64,000 nucleotides of DNA from Polycladidibacter hongkongensis (GCF_001561995.1 NZ_LLWC01000008.1:372001-436000), one strand, 5' to 3'. Shown: positions 46,059 to 56,120, counted from the first letter of the stretch. Numbers and translations are program-made. Notes: generated by a model from the sequence alone, not told the origin.

Positions 46059-46622
46059 TTAGCGCTCGGGAGGTAAAACTACCATTACAGCGCCCGCTCT
46101 TACACTTTGCAATATCTGCCGCATATCTGGTTTGCTAACAGCGATGCAGCCTTCCGTTGGAGCGAAGCCCTCACGGGCGATGTGAAAGAACACAGCACTG
46201 CCTGCACCGCGAACACAAGGCGTTTGATTGTGGTTGAGCACAACGCCTATGTCGTAAAGGCAGTCATCCCGCCACATCACTTCGTGCGACCGGGCAAAGG
46301 GTAAGCGTACCGGCCTGTTATAATGGGCGTGACGGGGGCTGTCACACCAACCATCACTAGGGCTCAGTGCCTGAAAGGGCAAACCGGATTGTGGTTTGCG
46401 TTCGCGGTCAGCCCTGTAAAACCCGGTGAGTAGCTCATAGTGACCGATTGGTGTTGTACCATCGCCTTCTCGTTTGCTGTGTGAAAGCCCACCTTTTCCC
46501 AACGCGCAGGGGAAGCTTGCTCCTTGAAACTCAAGTGTGCCTTGCTGGCTTGCATATGTTGCGGCCCTAACCATTATCTGTTGGGTGCATCGACGTTCTT
46601 GAGCATTTGGTATCTTGAGCAT
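46059..46622 (-). CDS. L,D-transpeptidase (YkuD) family protein
   Basis: 187 residues, with the catalytic segment FFHIAREGFAPTEGCIAVSK (His and Cys of the YkuD site) near residue 160 and the substrate-side TPIGHYELLTGFYRADR. No signal peptide is evident from either possible start (46622, or the in-frame ATG at 46574 giving MVRAATYAS). YkuD enzymes form 3-3 peptidoglycan crosslinks or anchor proteins in the periplasm, so export without a signal is unexplained; a cytoplasmic or amidase-type role is possible. It is separate from dapF by 135 bp. Confidence 0.85.
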   Translation of the reverse strand: MLKIPNAQERRCTQQIMVRAATYASQQGTLEFQGASFPCALGKGGLSHSKREGDGTTPIGHYELLTGFYRADRERKPQSGLPFQALSPSDGWCDSPRHAHYNRPVRLPFARSHEVMWRDDCLYDIGVVLNHNQTPCVRGAGSAVFFHIAREGFAPTEGCIAVSKPDMRQILQSVRAGAVMVVLPPER

Positions 46623-46793
46623 CTGGAGCCTGTCATTTTTGAAGGCTGTTAAATAACATGAGTGTGATAAGGATTGAACTGCATAGGCGGCTCTGTTGCG
46701 CTATGGCAAGAGCCTACAATCTACACTGTGATCCTGCGCTTTGTTTAAACAGATCAAGTAAAGATCGCAATCTGGGGAATTCTGGCAAATCAT

Positions 46794-47477
46794 ATGAGCA
46801 CAAAACGAATCTTGATAGTAGATGATGATCAGGACCTGCGCGAAGCGCTGGTTGAGCAATTGACGCTCTATGAAGAATTTGAGCTTGTACAGGCGGAAAA
46901 CGCCGCCTCCGGCATCAAACTGGTTAAATCAGATCACTTTGATCTTGTGGTTATGGATGTGGGTCTTCCGGATATTGATGGTCGTGAGGCCGTGAAATTG
47001 CTCCGCAAAGGGGGCTTCAACGCCCCTGTCATCATGCTCACAGGCCACGATACCGATAGTGACACCATTCTTGGGCTGGAAGCTGGGGCCAACGATTACG
47101 TCACCAAGCCATTCAAGTTTGCTGTTTTGCTGGCGCGTATACGCGCGCACTTGCGACAACATGAGCAAAGCGAGGACGCCGTGTTTACGGTGGGCCGCTA
47201 CCAGTTTCAACCAGCTGCCAAGCTTTTGCAGACCAGCGATGGGGACAAAGTCCGTCTTACAGAAAAAGAAACAGCAATTCTCAAGTTTCTATATCGCTCT
47301 GGCGACAAGCCGGTCACCCGTGATGTGCTCTTGGAGGAGGTATGGGGATACAACTCGGGCGTCACCACACACACTTTGGAAACTCATATTTATCGCCTGC
47401 GCCAGAAAATCGAGAGCGATCCCTCCAATGCAAGCTTGCTGCTAACCGAGGCAGGGGGCTATAAGCTGGTTCCATAA
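46794..47477 (+). CDS. OmpR-family two-component response regulator
   Basis: 227 residues. Receiver domain with the acidic pocket ILIVDDDQDLRE, the phospho-acceptor aspartate in LVVMDVGLPDIDG (about residue 55) and lysine in NDYVTKPFKFAVLL; the C-terminal winged helix has TEKETAILKFLYRSGDKPVT and THTLETHIYRLRQKIESDP. No histidine kinase gene is adjacent. The wording resembles the CenR-type envelope regulator of alphaproteobacteria, but I do not claim that name. A cNMP-binding gene follows 63 bp downstream. Confidence 0.93.
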   Translation: MSTKRILIVDDDQDLREALVEQLTLYEEFELVQAENAASGIKLVKSDHFDLVVMDVGLPDIDGREAVKLLRKGGFNAPVIMLTGHDTDSDTILGLEAGANDYVTKPFKFAVLLARIRAHLRQHEQSEDAVFTVGRYQFQPAAKLLQTSDGDKVRLTEKETAILKFLYRSGDKPVTRDVLLEEVWGYNSGVTTHTLETHIYRLRQKIESDPSNASLLLTEAGGYKLVP

Positions 47478-47540
47478 CAACCTGCAGCGTCACCGCGGCC
47501 CTTCAACAGCCGCTGTGAACGAACAGCGGACCCGTGCATC

Positions 47541-48026
47541 ATGACTGTAACCAGTGATCTAGACCAACTTCGCAAGGTGCCTTTGCTTTCAGTATTTACA
47601 GATGAACAACTGCACACGTTGTCGGTTGCCTGTGAGCCTGTGAGCTTGCCGAGAGGCACATTTTTGTTTCAGCAAGGAGATCAGGCTGACAGCGCGTATG
47701 TGATAACCGCTGGGCAAATGCGCCTCGAGCTGGCCGAAGGCAAGATCTACCAAAGTGTCGGCACATTCGGCCCCGGAACTTTGTTTGGCGAGAATGCTCT
47801 ATTTAGTGCCGCGATTCGTCCAACCTCTGCAATTGCACTGGGAAAGTGCGAATTGCTAAGGATTCGAAGATCATTATTTTTTCGCCTACTTGAGCAACAC
47901 CCTGAAGCGGCACAACATATTTTGGCGGCACGTGCTGTTAGGTTTGTTAAAACCACGCGGGATCTCGGTCAGGTTGCGCGCAAGCTGGCCCGTATAGACA
48001 ACTACGCCGCTAAAGGTGAGCGCTAG
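47541..48026 (+). CDS. Cyclic-nucleotide-binding domain protein without DNA-binding domain
   Basis: 161 residues. A Crp-type beta-roll (LFQQGDQADSAYVITAGQMR, FGPGTLFGENALFSAAIRPT) matches the phosphate-binding cassette only roughly, so cyclic nucleotide binding is not assured. The C-terminal part is a helix (HILAARAVRFVKTTRDLGQV) and no HTH follows, unlike Crp/Fnr regulators. It is downstream of the response regulator in the probable same operon and may modulate that pathway. Confidence 0.8.
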   Translation: MTVTSDLDQLRKVPLLSVFTDEQLHTLSVACEPVSLPRGTFLFQQGDQADSAYVITAGQMRLELAEGKIYQSVGTFGPGTLFGENALFSAAIRPTSAIALGKCELLRIRRSLFFRLLEQHPEAAQHILAARAVRFVKTTRDLGQVARKLARIDNYAAKGER

Positions 48027-48042
48027 GTACCCTGGCGCTTCC

Positions 48043-48082
48043 TGCAATAAAAAAGGGGGCGTATGCCCCCTGATGTTTATTG
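48043..48082. terminator. Bidirectional terminator between the cNMP-domain gene and leuD
   Basis: Core GGGGGC-GTAT-GCCCCC at about 48055-48070, flanked by AATAAAAAA on the left and TTTATT on the right, so it ends in T-runs on both strands. Confidence 0.8.
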
Positions 48083-48141
48083 CGCCCGAAAGGATCCGGC
48101 AAAGCCCAATAGCCTTTCGAGCGGAAAACAGGCGAGTGCCA

Positions 48142-48747
48142 TTAGTGCCAAGGGCGCTCTTCAGCAAGTTTGCCCTCAAAGCTATCAATGCTCGCAGTTT
48201 TTTCCAGTGTCAGACCGATATCGTCTAGGCCATTGAGTAGGCAATGCTTGCGGAATGGATCGACCTCGAAAGCGATCGTGCCGCCATCCGGTCCGCTAAT
48301 ACTCTGGTTTTCCAGATCAACGGTTACAGTCGCGTTAGAGCCGCGGCTGGCATCGTCCATCAATTTGTCCAGATTTTCCTGAGAAACCACGATTGGCAGG
48401 ATGCCGTTTTTAAAGCAGTTATTGAAGAAGATATCGGCAAAACTGGTTGAGATGATCACCTTGAAGCCGTAGTCCAGCAGCGCCCATGGTGCATGCTCGC
48501 GTGAAGAGCCGCAACCGAAGTTGTCTCCTGCCACCAGTATTTTGGCATCTTGATAGCCTGCCTTGTTAAGGATGAACTCCTCGTTAGGGGTACCATCCTC
48601 ATTGCTGCGCATTTCGTGAAACAGCGCGGTGCCCAGACCAGAGCGCTTGATGGTTTTCAAAAACTGCTTTGGGATGATCATATCCGTGTCGATATTGACC
48701 AGTGGCAACGGCGCTGCAACTCCAGTCACCTTAGTGAATTTTTCCAC
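48142..48747 (-). CDS. leuD: 3-isopropylmalate dehydratase small subunit
   Basis: 201 residues, the usual LeuD length. Landmarks: [20 protein letters not shown] near the start, [20 protein letters not shown] near residue 75, [17 protein letters not shown]. With LeuC (not in this window) it isomerises 2- to 3-isopropylmalate in leucine synthesis. GGAGTAGTTC precedes the ATG. Confidence 0.97.
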   Translation of the reverse strand: MEKFTKVTGVAAPLPLVNIDTDMIIPKQFLKTIKRSGLGTALFHEMRSNEDGTPNEEFILNKAGYQDAKILVAGDNFGCGSSREHAPWALLDYGFKVIISTSFADIFFNNCFKNGILPIVVSQENLDKLMDDASRGSNATVTVDLENQSISGPDGGTIAFEVDPFRKHCLLNGLDDIGLTLEKTASIDSFEGKLAEERPWH

Positions 48748-48791
48748 GAACTACTCCTCGGGTCTCTGTCGACCTGCAAATTGCCACGGCC

Positions 48792-49742
48792 TTAGCCGCG
48801 CTGCAGGCTTTTTGTTTGGTCGATGCCCAGCATCAAATTCAGGTTTTGGATTGCCGCGCCAGACGCGCCTTTACCCAGATTATCGTAGACAGCAAACAAA
48901 ACCGCTTGCTGACGCGCATCATTGGCAAAAACGTGAAGCCTCATAGTATTGGTACCATTGAAAACTTGTGGATCAATCTCCTCTCGTTTTTCAATAGCTT
49001 CCAGCGGCGCAACCTCTACAAAGCCATCCCGGCCTGCATAGTGGCTCTCCAATGCTGCGTGTAATTCTGCCCCACTCGGCGCATTTGACAATTGAGAAAG
49101 CTGCAAGGGAACTGCAGTTACCATGCCTTGCGCATAATTACCCACGGCGGGCTGGAACAAGGGCGCTGTCTGGAGTCCACTGTATTTTTGCATTTCAGGC
49201 AAGTGCTTGTGATTGAAACCAAGCGCGTAAGGCATGTAAGCATTGGCCTTTCCGGCTGCCGCTTCATAGGCTTCAATCATGGTTCGGCCGCCGCCGCTGT
49301 AGCCCGATATGGCATTCACTGTAATTGGAAAGTCAGCAGGAATCAGGAGGTTTTCGAACAGCGGCCGCAGCGTCGCTATTACCCCTTGCGGGTAACAACC
49401 TGGATTGCTGACAAAGCGAGCCTGCGCGATGTTCTGTGCCTGCGCAGCGCTGATTTCTGCAAAACCATAGACCCAGTCCTCATCGATGCGATAAGCGCTG
49501 GAGGCATCAATAACACGCGTCGTACCATTTTTAATCAAGCTTACGCTTTCCTTCGCAGCGGCATCTGGAAGGCAAAGAATAGCAATATCCGCAGCGTTAA
49601 GGAGCTCCGCTCTGGCCTTAAGATCTTTGCGAAGGGAAGGGTCGATGCTCAGCAGCTCGATGTCATCTCGTGCTTCCAAACGCTCCCGAATTTGCAAGCC
49701 AGTTGTTCCCGCTTCACCATCGATAAAGACACGCGCTGTCAT
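48792..49742 (-). CDS. argC: N-acetyl-gamma-glutamyl-phosphate reductase (short type 2 form)
   Basis: 316 residues from the ATG at 49742, chosen because AGGAG lies about 10 bases upstream and the protein then opens normally (MTARVFIDGEAGTTGLQI). The catalytic cysteine is in FVSNPGCYPQGVIATLRPL near residue 115, and the histidine in LGFNHKHLPEMQKYS. It reduces N-acetylglutamyl phosphate to the semialdehyde in arginine synthesis. The frame is open 24 codons further but without supporting signals. Near leuD but with a 45-bp gap; co-transcription is possible. Confidence 0.95.
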   Translation of the reverse strand: MTARVFIDGEAGTTGLQIRERLEARDDIELLSIDPSLRKDLKARAELLNAADIAILCLPDAAAKESVSLIKNGTTRVIDASSAYRIDEDWVYGFAEISAAQAQNIAQARFVSNPGCYPQGVIATLRPLFENLLIPADFPITVNAISGYSGGGRTMIEAYEAAAGKANAYMPYALGFNHKHLPEMQKYSGLQTAPLFQPAVGNYAQGMVTAVPLQLSQLSNAPSGAELHAALESHYAGRDGFVEVAPLEAIEKREEIDPQVFNGTNTMRLHVFANDARQQAVLFAVYDNLGKGASGAAIQNLNLMLGIDQTKSLQRG

Positions 49743-50077
49743 TGCGGCAGTTCTCCTAAAAAGACGTTTGCACCACCTATTGCATTTGCCAGCGCTTAAA
49801 AAAAGTCCTGCCATTGAGTTTTTTGCTCATGAGGCCAGCTGGCTAATTGAGAAGCTCTCAACTGCATTTGCGCTAATTTAATTCTCCTTGAAATATCAAT
49901 ATCGAGTGGCGGCGCCCTCGCAAGAGGTGTCAAACCAAAAATCTAGTGAATCCACTTAGTGATAATCCACCGAAACCATGCATTGTAAAATAAAAGAAAT
50001 ACCCCTTAATAGAGGGACAAATGATCGCAGCAGGCAATTGGAAGCTACGCTGCACCAACGGGATAAGGGACGGAGAA

Positions 50078-53000
50078 ATGCCCGGAGCACTTTCGGCGAA
50101 AATCGATAAGCTCATTGAACAAGCAAAACTTGAGCTCGGCAGCGATAATAAAGAGCTGCTCAAGTTCGCAGAAGACCTGTTCGCCAACGCAGATCTGGAG
50201 GATTTGCAAGGTTACAGCAAACAGGAGTTAGCCGTCCTGACGCGAAGCGCCTGGGAGGGCTTTGCAAACCACCCAGAGGGCACGCACGAGATTAGGGTGT
50301 TTGACCCGGCAGAGCCACAAGGCTGCCAAAACTTCGAAGATATCACCATCGTTGAGATCCTTAATGATAACATGCCATTTCTCGTGGCATCAGTTCTTGG
50401 GGAGATGCAGGAGCGCGGGCTGGATGTGCGCTTGTTCGTTCACCCGATCTTTGTGGTCGAGCGCGATACCAAAGGCGATATCGTAAAATTCCATGGTTCG
50501 GTAAGCGCGCAGCCCAAAACGGCAAAGCGCGAAAGCCTGATCCATTTGCACATTCCGCGCCTTGCTTCTGAAGAAGAAAAACAAGAGCTGACGGAAAGTC
50601 TCGACAAAGTGATGCGCGATGTGCGTCTGGCGGTGCGTGATTGGCAACCGATGCAAACGCGTTTGGCGCAAGCTATCAGCGACTATGAGACACGCAAAAC
50701 ACCCTTCTCTAAGCCGGACCTCAAAGAAGCTCTTGAGTTTCTGCAGTGGATTGCTGCTGACAACTTCACCCTGCTGGGAATGCGGGAGTACATTTTCGAC
50801 GGCGGCGTTGAGAAAGGCGATCTTTCGCTTATTGACGGTACCGGGCTTGGGATTCTGGAAGATCCATCAGTTCGCGTTTTGAGGCGCGGTTCCGAGTTTG
50901 TGGTCATGACGCCAGAAATTCGCGATTTCTTGATGAAACCGGAACCCCTTATTGTTGCGAAAGCAAATGTTAAAAGCCGAGTTCATCGCCATGTGCACAT
51001 GGATTACATCGGCATCAAACTGTTTGACGAAAAAGGCACGCTTACTGGCGAGCTGCGGGTTGTTGGCCTCTTCACATCCACCGCCTACAACAAATCGACA
51101 GTTTCAATCCCGTACCTGCGTGATAAAGTTACCAAAACCATGGAATTTCATGGTTTTGACCCAGAGAGCCATTCAGGCCGCGCATTACACAACATTCTGG
51201 AAGCATATCCCCGTGATGATTTGTTCCAGATCGACACCGAGACAATCTGTGAATTTACAACCGCGATTTTGCAGCTAAATGAACGCCCGCGGGTGCGTGT
51301 GCTGTCACGCTCGGATAAGTTCGACCGCTTTGTCTCTGTTCTTACGTATGTTCCGCGTGATCATTTCACCACAGCGGTGCGCCGCGGTATTGGGAAGTAT
51401 CTCGCGAAAGAGTATGATGGCCGTGTTTCTGCGTGGTATGTCAGCTTTCTTGAAGGGCCGCTAGTGCGGATACACTTCATCATCGGGCGCGATCACGGCA
51501 AAACCCCGCAAATCGACCAGCTTCAGCTGGAAGATGGGGTACAGGCAATCGTCCGAACGTGGCCGGATAGCCTGTTCTTGGCCCTCAGGCAAAACATGGG
51601 GGCAGCTCCGGCGCGCCACTTGTTAAAGATCTACGGCGAAGCGTTTGATGGCGCCTACACTACAGGTACGCCTGCTGAAACCGCAGTCGAAGACATTCGT
51701 TTGCTTGAGCTGTTGAGCGAAAATCGCCCGCTTTTGATTCGCTTTAATAAGTACGAGCAAGACGGCGAGTTGCGCATCTCATTGCGCACCTACCATCGCG
51801 GCGCACCTTTACCTTTGTCCGCTCGGGTTCCCCTGTTGGAGAACATGGGTTTCAAGGTGATAAACGAGCGCACCTATCGCATTCGTCCTGCTGATAAGCA
51901 GCTGGCTTATTTGCACGACACAACTTTGGATATGGATGCGGATAAGCTTAAGGGGCTGAGCAAAGCAGACAGTGAACGGCTCGCATCCTTGTTCCTTTCC
52001 GTATGGAATGGTGCCGCAGAGAGTGACCGCTACAATGCCTTGGCGTTAAATGCAGGTCTAGCATGGCGGGATATCGCCATTTTGCGGGCGCTCTCTGCCT
52101 ACCTGCGTCAAGCAGGCGTGCATTATTCCAGCGATTATATGGCAGATACGCTGAACAGCTTTGCCCCGATCGCAAAGCTGCTTGTTGACCTGTTCTATGT
52201 ACGTTTTGATCCAGCGCTGGAGGCCGAAGAGCGTAAAGCCAAAGAGCAAGAGTTGGAAACCCGCTTCTTCTCCGAGCTCGAGAACGTCACCTCTCTGGAC
52301 CACGACAAGATATTGCGCCGCTTTAACAATTTGCTTGAAGCCATTTTGCGCACCAACTTCTATCAGTTGGACGAGCGCGGCCTGCCAAAGCAAACCTTTG
52401 CATTTAAAATTGCGCCGCACAGGGTCGATGATCTGCCTAAGCCGTTGCCGCATCGCGAGATATTCGTCTATAGCCCGCGGGTAGAAGGCGTGCATATGCG
52501 CTTTGGTAAAGTCGCACGCGGTGGTTTGCGCTGGTCTGATCGCGCGCAAGATTATCGTACCGAAGTTCTGGGGCTGGTTAAGGCCCAACAGGTCAAGAAT
52601 GCGGTTATTGTTCCTGTTGGTGCAAAGGGTGGTTTCTTGCCTAAGCAGTTGCCGGTTGGCGGCTCACGTGACGAGGTTTTTGCAGAAGGCACAGCGGCCT
52701 ACAAGATCTTTATTTCGTCCCTGCTGGATTTGACCGACAACATCGATGGTGAATTGATCGTACATCCAGATCACATGATCCGTCATGATGAGGACGACCC
52801 ATATCTAGTTGTCGCAGCGGATAAAGGCACGGCGACCTTCTCAGATACTGCAAATGCGATCTCGCAGAGCAAGCATTTCTGGCTGGATGATGCCTTCGCA
52901 TCTGGCGGCTCTGTCGGGTACGACCATAAGAAAATGGGCATCACCGCGCGCGGTGCATGGGAAGCGGTAAAACGCCACTTCCGTGAAATGGATCGCGATA

Positions 53001-54886
53001 TCCAGAAAGAGCCATTCACAGCTTGCGGTGTTGGCGATATGTCTGGCGATGTATTTGGCAATGGCATGTTGCTTTCGCGTGCAACCAAGCTGGTTGCGGC
53101 CTTCGATCACCGTGATATCTTCCTTGATCCAAATCCGGATCCGGCAAGCAGCTATGACGAGCGTCAGCGTATGTTCGATCTGGGCCGCTCCAGCTGGCAG
53201 GACTACAACAAAGAACTGATATCAGAAGGTGGGGGCGTGTTCTCTCGCTCGGCGAAGACCATTCCGCTTTCACTGCAAGTGCGGAAACTGCTGGATCTTG
53301 ATAAGGAAAGCTGCTCGCCGCAAGAGCTGATGACTGCAATCTTGAAGATGCAGGCAGATCTGATGTGGTTTGGCGGTATCGGCACCTATATCCGTGCAAG
53401 CGATGAAAGCGATGCCGATGCTGGTGACCGTGCCAACGATGCAATCCGCATTACCGCCGCTGATTTGCGTGTGAAAGTGATTGGCGAGGGGGCTAACCTT
53501 GGCATCACTCAAAAAGCACGTATCGAGTTTAGTCGCCTTGGTGGCCGGTGTAATTCCGATGCGATCGACAATTCGGCCGGTGTGAACTCCTCGGATCTTG
53601 AAGTGAATATCAAGATTGCACTGGGTGCAGCGGTGAAAAAGGGCAAGCTGGATACGCCTGCGCGAAATGAGCTTCTTGCCCAGATGACGGACGAAGTTGC
53701 AGAACTGGTATTGCGCAACAACTATCTGCAAACCTTGGCGATCTCCCTATGTCAACGTCGTGGTATGGAGGACTTCGGCTATCAGGTGCGCATGATGCGG
53801 CAACTGGAGCAGCAAGACCTGCTGGATCGTGCTGTCGAGTTTCTGCCAGATGATGCGGCACTTGAGGAGCTGGAAAAGCAGGGTAAAGTCTTGTCACGGC
53901 CAGAGGTTGGCGTGGTGATGGCCTATGGAAAGCTCACCCTATACGATACGCTGCTGGCCAGCACCGTGCCGGATGATGCTTACCTTGCTCGAGAGCTGAT
54001 GCGTTATTTCCCACCGGAAATGCACGAGACCTACGCTGAAGAGATCGCAAACCATCGCCTGCGCCGCGAGATCATTGCAACGATGCTTGCCAACTCTATC
54101 ATCAACCGTGGCGGCCCTGCCTTCCTGACGCGGATCGTGGACCAGTCTGGTGCGCCAGTTGATGAAATTGCCCGTGCATTTGCCGCTGTGCGCGATGCCT
54201 TTGGCCTGTCAAATCTAAACGAGGAAATCGACGCGCTCGATAATATCGTGCAAGGCGAGGTGCAGCTGGAGCTTTATGCCGAAGTACAGGAGCTTGTGCT
54301 TGGGCAGGTTATCTGGTTCCTACGGAATGTAGACTTTGCCGAAGGTATTGAGGCGGCAGTAACCCGCTTTAAGACGGCTGTCGAGCGTCTGTCACCACGT
54401 TTGGAGCATTATCTTTCAGAGGATATCGCGGCCAAATTAAAGGAAGATACGCAGCGTTATGTTGCTGCAGGGGTACCTGTAATGACTGCGGCGCGCATTG
54501 CCCGCTTGGGCGGCGAGATGCTTATCGCTGATATCGTGCTTGTCTCTGAGCGTACTGGCGAAAATGTTGACAGTGTAGCGCAGACTTATTTCCGGGTTTC
54601 TAACCACTTCCGCTTTGCGCAAGTGGACGAGCTGGCCCGTGAATTTGATATCCGCGATTACTATGATGGTCTGGCGCTTGATCGCTCCCGGGCCCAATTG
54701 GCCGAGGCGCTGCGCAACCTCACCAGCGAGGCACTTTTGAATGCAGATGGCTTTGAAGGCTGGTTAGCGCAAAAAGGGGCAAAGGCCGAGCGCACACGCA
54801 AATCGGTTGCCGAGATCCTTGAAGCAGAGCTATCCGTTTCCCGCTTCTCCGTGGCCTCCGGAATGCTTGCGGAACTCACTGCATAA
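50078..54886 (+). CDS. gdh: NAD-specific glutamate dehydrogenase, large GDH180 type
   Basis: About 1602 residues. The N-terminal half carries ACT-like regulatory segments (VLGEMQERGLDVRLFVHPIF). The catalytic domain lies at about 700-1230, with LPHREIFVYSPRVEGVHMRF, RFGKVARGGLRWSDRAQDYR, VKNAVIVPVGAKGGFLPKQL (active-site lysine) and GDMSGDVFGNGMLLS. A long helical C-terminal region follows. It oxidises glutamate to 2-oxoglutarate and ammonia with NAD, a catabolic role. The start at 50078 (MPGALSAKIDK) follows GACGGAGAA; an in-frame ATG at 50021 would add 19 residues of unlikely sequence. A good terminator follows. Confidence 0.95.
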   Translation: MPGALSAKIDKLIEQAKLELGSDNKELLKFAEDLFANADLEDLQGYSKQELAVLTRSAWEGFANHPEGTHEIRVFDPAEPQGCQNFEDITIVEILNDNMPFLVASVLGEMQERGLDVRLFVHPIFVVERDTKGDIVKFHGSVSAQPKTAKRESLIHLHIPRLASEEEKQELTESLDKVMRDVRLAVRDWQPMQTRLAQAISDYETRKTPFSKPDLKEALEFLQWIAADNFTLLGMREYIFDGGVEKGDLSLIDGTGLGILEDPSVRVLRRGSEFVVMTPEIRDFLMKPEPLIVAKANVKSRVHRHVHMDYIGIKLFDEKGTLTGELRVVGLFTSTAYNKSTVSIPYLRDKVTKTMEFHGFDPESHSGRALHNILEAYPRDDLFQIDTETICEFTTAILQLNERPRVRVLSRSDKFDRFVSVLTYVPRDHFTTAVRRGIGKYLAKEYDGRVSAWYVSFLEGPLVRIHFIIGRDHGKTPQIDQLQLEDGVQAIVRTWPDSLFLALRQNMGAAPARHLLKIYGEAFDGAYTTGTPAETAVEDIRLLELLSENRPLLIRFNKYEQDGELRISLRTYHRGAPLPLSARVPLLENMGFKVINERTYRIRPADKQLAYLHDTTLDMDADKLKGLSKADSERLASLFLSVWNGAAESDRYNALALNAGLAWRDIAILRALSAYLRQAGVHYSSDYMADTLNSFAPIAKLLVDLFYVRFDPALEAEERKAKEQELETRFFSELENVTSLDHDKILRRFNNLLEAILRTNFYQLDERGLPKQTFAFKIAPHRVDDLPKPLPHREIFVYSPRVEGVHMRFGKVARGGLRWSDRAQDYRTEVLGLVKAQQVKNAVIVPVGAKGGFLPKQLPVGGSRDEVFAEGTAAYKIFISSLLDLTDNIDGELIVHPDHMIRHDEDDPYLVVAADKGTATFSDTANAISQSKHFWLDDAFASGGSVGYDHKKMGITARGAWEAVKRHFREMDRDIQKEPFTACGVGDMSGDVFGNGMLLSRATKLVAAFDHRDIFLDPNPDPASSYDERQRMFDLGRSSWQDYNKELISEGGGVFSRSAKTIPLSLQVRKLLDLDKESCSPQELMTAILKMQADLMWFGGIGTYIRASDESDADAGDRANDAIRITAADLRVKVIGEGANLGITQKARIEFSRLGGRCNSDAIDNSAGVNSSDLEVNIKIALGAAVKKGKLDTPARNELLAQMTDEVAELVLRNNYLQTLAISLCQRRGMEDFGYQVRMMRQLEQQDLLDRAVEFLPDDAALEELEKQGKVLSRPEVGVVMAYGKLTLYDTLLASTVPDDAYLARELMRYFPPEMHETYAEEIANHRLRREIIATMLANSIINRGGPAFLTRIVDQSGAPVDEIARAFAAVRDAFGLSNLNEEIDALDNIVQGEVQLELYAEVQELVLGQVIWFLRNVDFAEGIEAAVTRFKTAVERLSPRLEHYLSEDIAAKLKEDTQRYVAAGVPVMTAARIARLGGEMLIADIVLVSERTGENVDSVAQTYFRVSNHFRFAQVDELAREFDIRDYYDGLALDRSRAQLAEALRNLTSEALLNADGFEGWLAQKGAKAERTRKSVAEILEAELSVSRFSVASGMLAELTA

Positions 54887-54909
54887 GCGCAGCTTACACG
54901 TAAACGGCA

Positions 54910-54945
54910 AAACCCGCAGCAAGTGCGACTTGCTGCGGGTTTTTC
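54910..54945 (+). terminator. Rho-independent terminator of the glutamate dehydrogenase gene
   Basis: Perfect stem ACCCGCAGCAAGT / ACTTGCTGCGGGT with a 3-base loop and a following TTTTT. It also serves as a barrier to the convergent DoxDA gene. Confidence 0.9.
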
Positions 54946-54990
54946 ATTGTCACCACATACGATCCGCGCTAAGCGCTGATCTATGTGAGG

Positions 54991-55932
54991 TTACTTGAGC
55001 TGCACCACTGGATCTTTATTATCAATGAGATCAATCTTGGCAGAGACTGCATCAGCAGGAACCTTGATATCTACTTTTGAGCCAAGTCTGAGCTTAAGCA
55101 CGCCATCAACGATCTTCCCGGACTTGGACCAAGGCTTGAAATGTACCTTGGTCACTTCAATTTTCGCTGCCGGAAGAAACATTTCTCTCCCGTCTTCAAG
55201 AGTAAAGGTGATCGAGCGCACATAGGCGGCGGTTGAAGATCCGCCAGCATCGACATAAAGCGTGGCTCGTTCCGGCGCGCCTGCCACCTTCTCGGCCACA
55301 ATGGAATACACATGCGTGCTTGTGCGCTTATGAAAATCGAAGATGCCAAAAAAGTAGGAGTAGAAGCCGACGGTTAAGGCCACTGAAAGCACGACAAGAA
55401 AACGCGCAGACCCAGCACTAAACACCGAAGCCCCAGGGTCTCGACCAAGCGCATTATCAATGCTGTAAGGAACCGGACGGGACAAGAGAGCACTTATTGA
55501 AATGGCAAAGCCAAGGGCGGCCATGGTCCATTCATCAAGGCACTCATACCCCTGCCAACCGAAGATCAACATCAAGGCAACATTAATTAGCGCAGCCCCG
55601 AAAGCTGCCAACCTTGTCAAAAAGCCCAGGATAAGCCCAAGGCCGACAATGGCCTCGGCAGCTGACATGGCATAAACGGAAAAAGAAGCCAGTTCTGGAT
55701 GATAGAGCACCCAGTGGATTATCCCTTCAATTGGTGAACCCGGAGCTGCTCCTACCAGTTTGTTAGATAAATGGGCCGGGCTATCAACATCCAGCTTGTT
55801 CGGCATGTTGTAAAAGCGCCGCCAGGCTCCCATTAGAAACACGAAGCCCATGGAAATAGTTGCAGCGCCAATTGCAATGCGTTGCGTCTTGTCGACGAGG
55901 TCTTCGCCGTTGTCGCGCGTGTCTGTCACCAT
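54991..55932 (-). CDS. DoxD-DoxA fusion (thiosulfate:quinone oxidoreductase-like)
   Basis: 313 residues. The DoxD-like N-terminal part has four to five membrane helices and the family wording WRRFYNMPNKLDVDSPAHLS, IIHWVLYHPELASFS, GLGLILGFLTRLAAFGAAL, FGWQGYECLDEWTMAALG. After a further membrane helix (RFLVVLSVALTVGFYSYFFG) a periplasmic DoxA-like region follows to the end. In archaea these two subunits together oxidise thiosulfate to tetrathionate and reduce quinone. No other sulfur-oxidation gene is in the window, so here it could act on thiosulfate or another reductant. Confidence 0.8.
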   Translation of the reverse strand: MVTDTRDNGEDLVDKTQRIAIGAATISMGFVFLMGAWRRFYNMPNKLDVDSPAHLSNKLVGAAPGSPIEGIIHWVLYHPELASFSVYAMSAAEAIVGLGLILGFLTRLAAFGAALINVALMLIFGWQGYECLDEWTMAALGFAISISALLSRPVPYSIDNALGRDPGASVFSAGSARFLVVLSVALTVGFYSYFFGIFDFHKRTSTHVYSIVAEKVAGAPERATLYVDAGGSSTAAYVRSITFTLEDGREMFLPAAKIEVTKVHFKPWSKSGKIVDGVLKLRLGSKVDIKVPADAVSAKIDLIDNKDPVVQLK

Positions 55933-56084
55933 TTGGTTTGGTGCCTCCTGAATCTACTTGGTAAACTAGAGGAGTAATGGGACAGTGTTCAAATGCCTGA
56001 AAAAGTACCCCTACATTTAAATGAAAAACTGATGTGAATTTGAACGAGAAACTGGTGCTTCTTTAAAGCTAACAGATAGAATAA

Positions 56085-56111
56085 AGGTAGATGCCCTAGG
56101 GGCATCTACCT
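56085..56111 (-). terminator. Hairpin terminator after the 56121-57023 gene
   Basis: Perfect 12-bp arms AGGTAGATGCCC / GGGCATCTACCT with a 3-base loop, 9 bp beyond the stop codon on the minus strand; only a short TTTATT follows. Confidence 0.65.
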
Positions 56112-56120
56112 CGCGCCAAT

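Noticed and set aside
49743-50077. N-terminal extensions of argC and glutamate dehydrogenase
   Set aside because: Both internal starts have better ribosome sites and family-typical beginnings.
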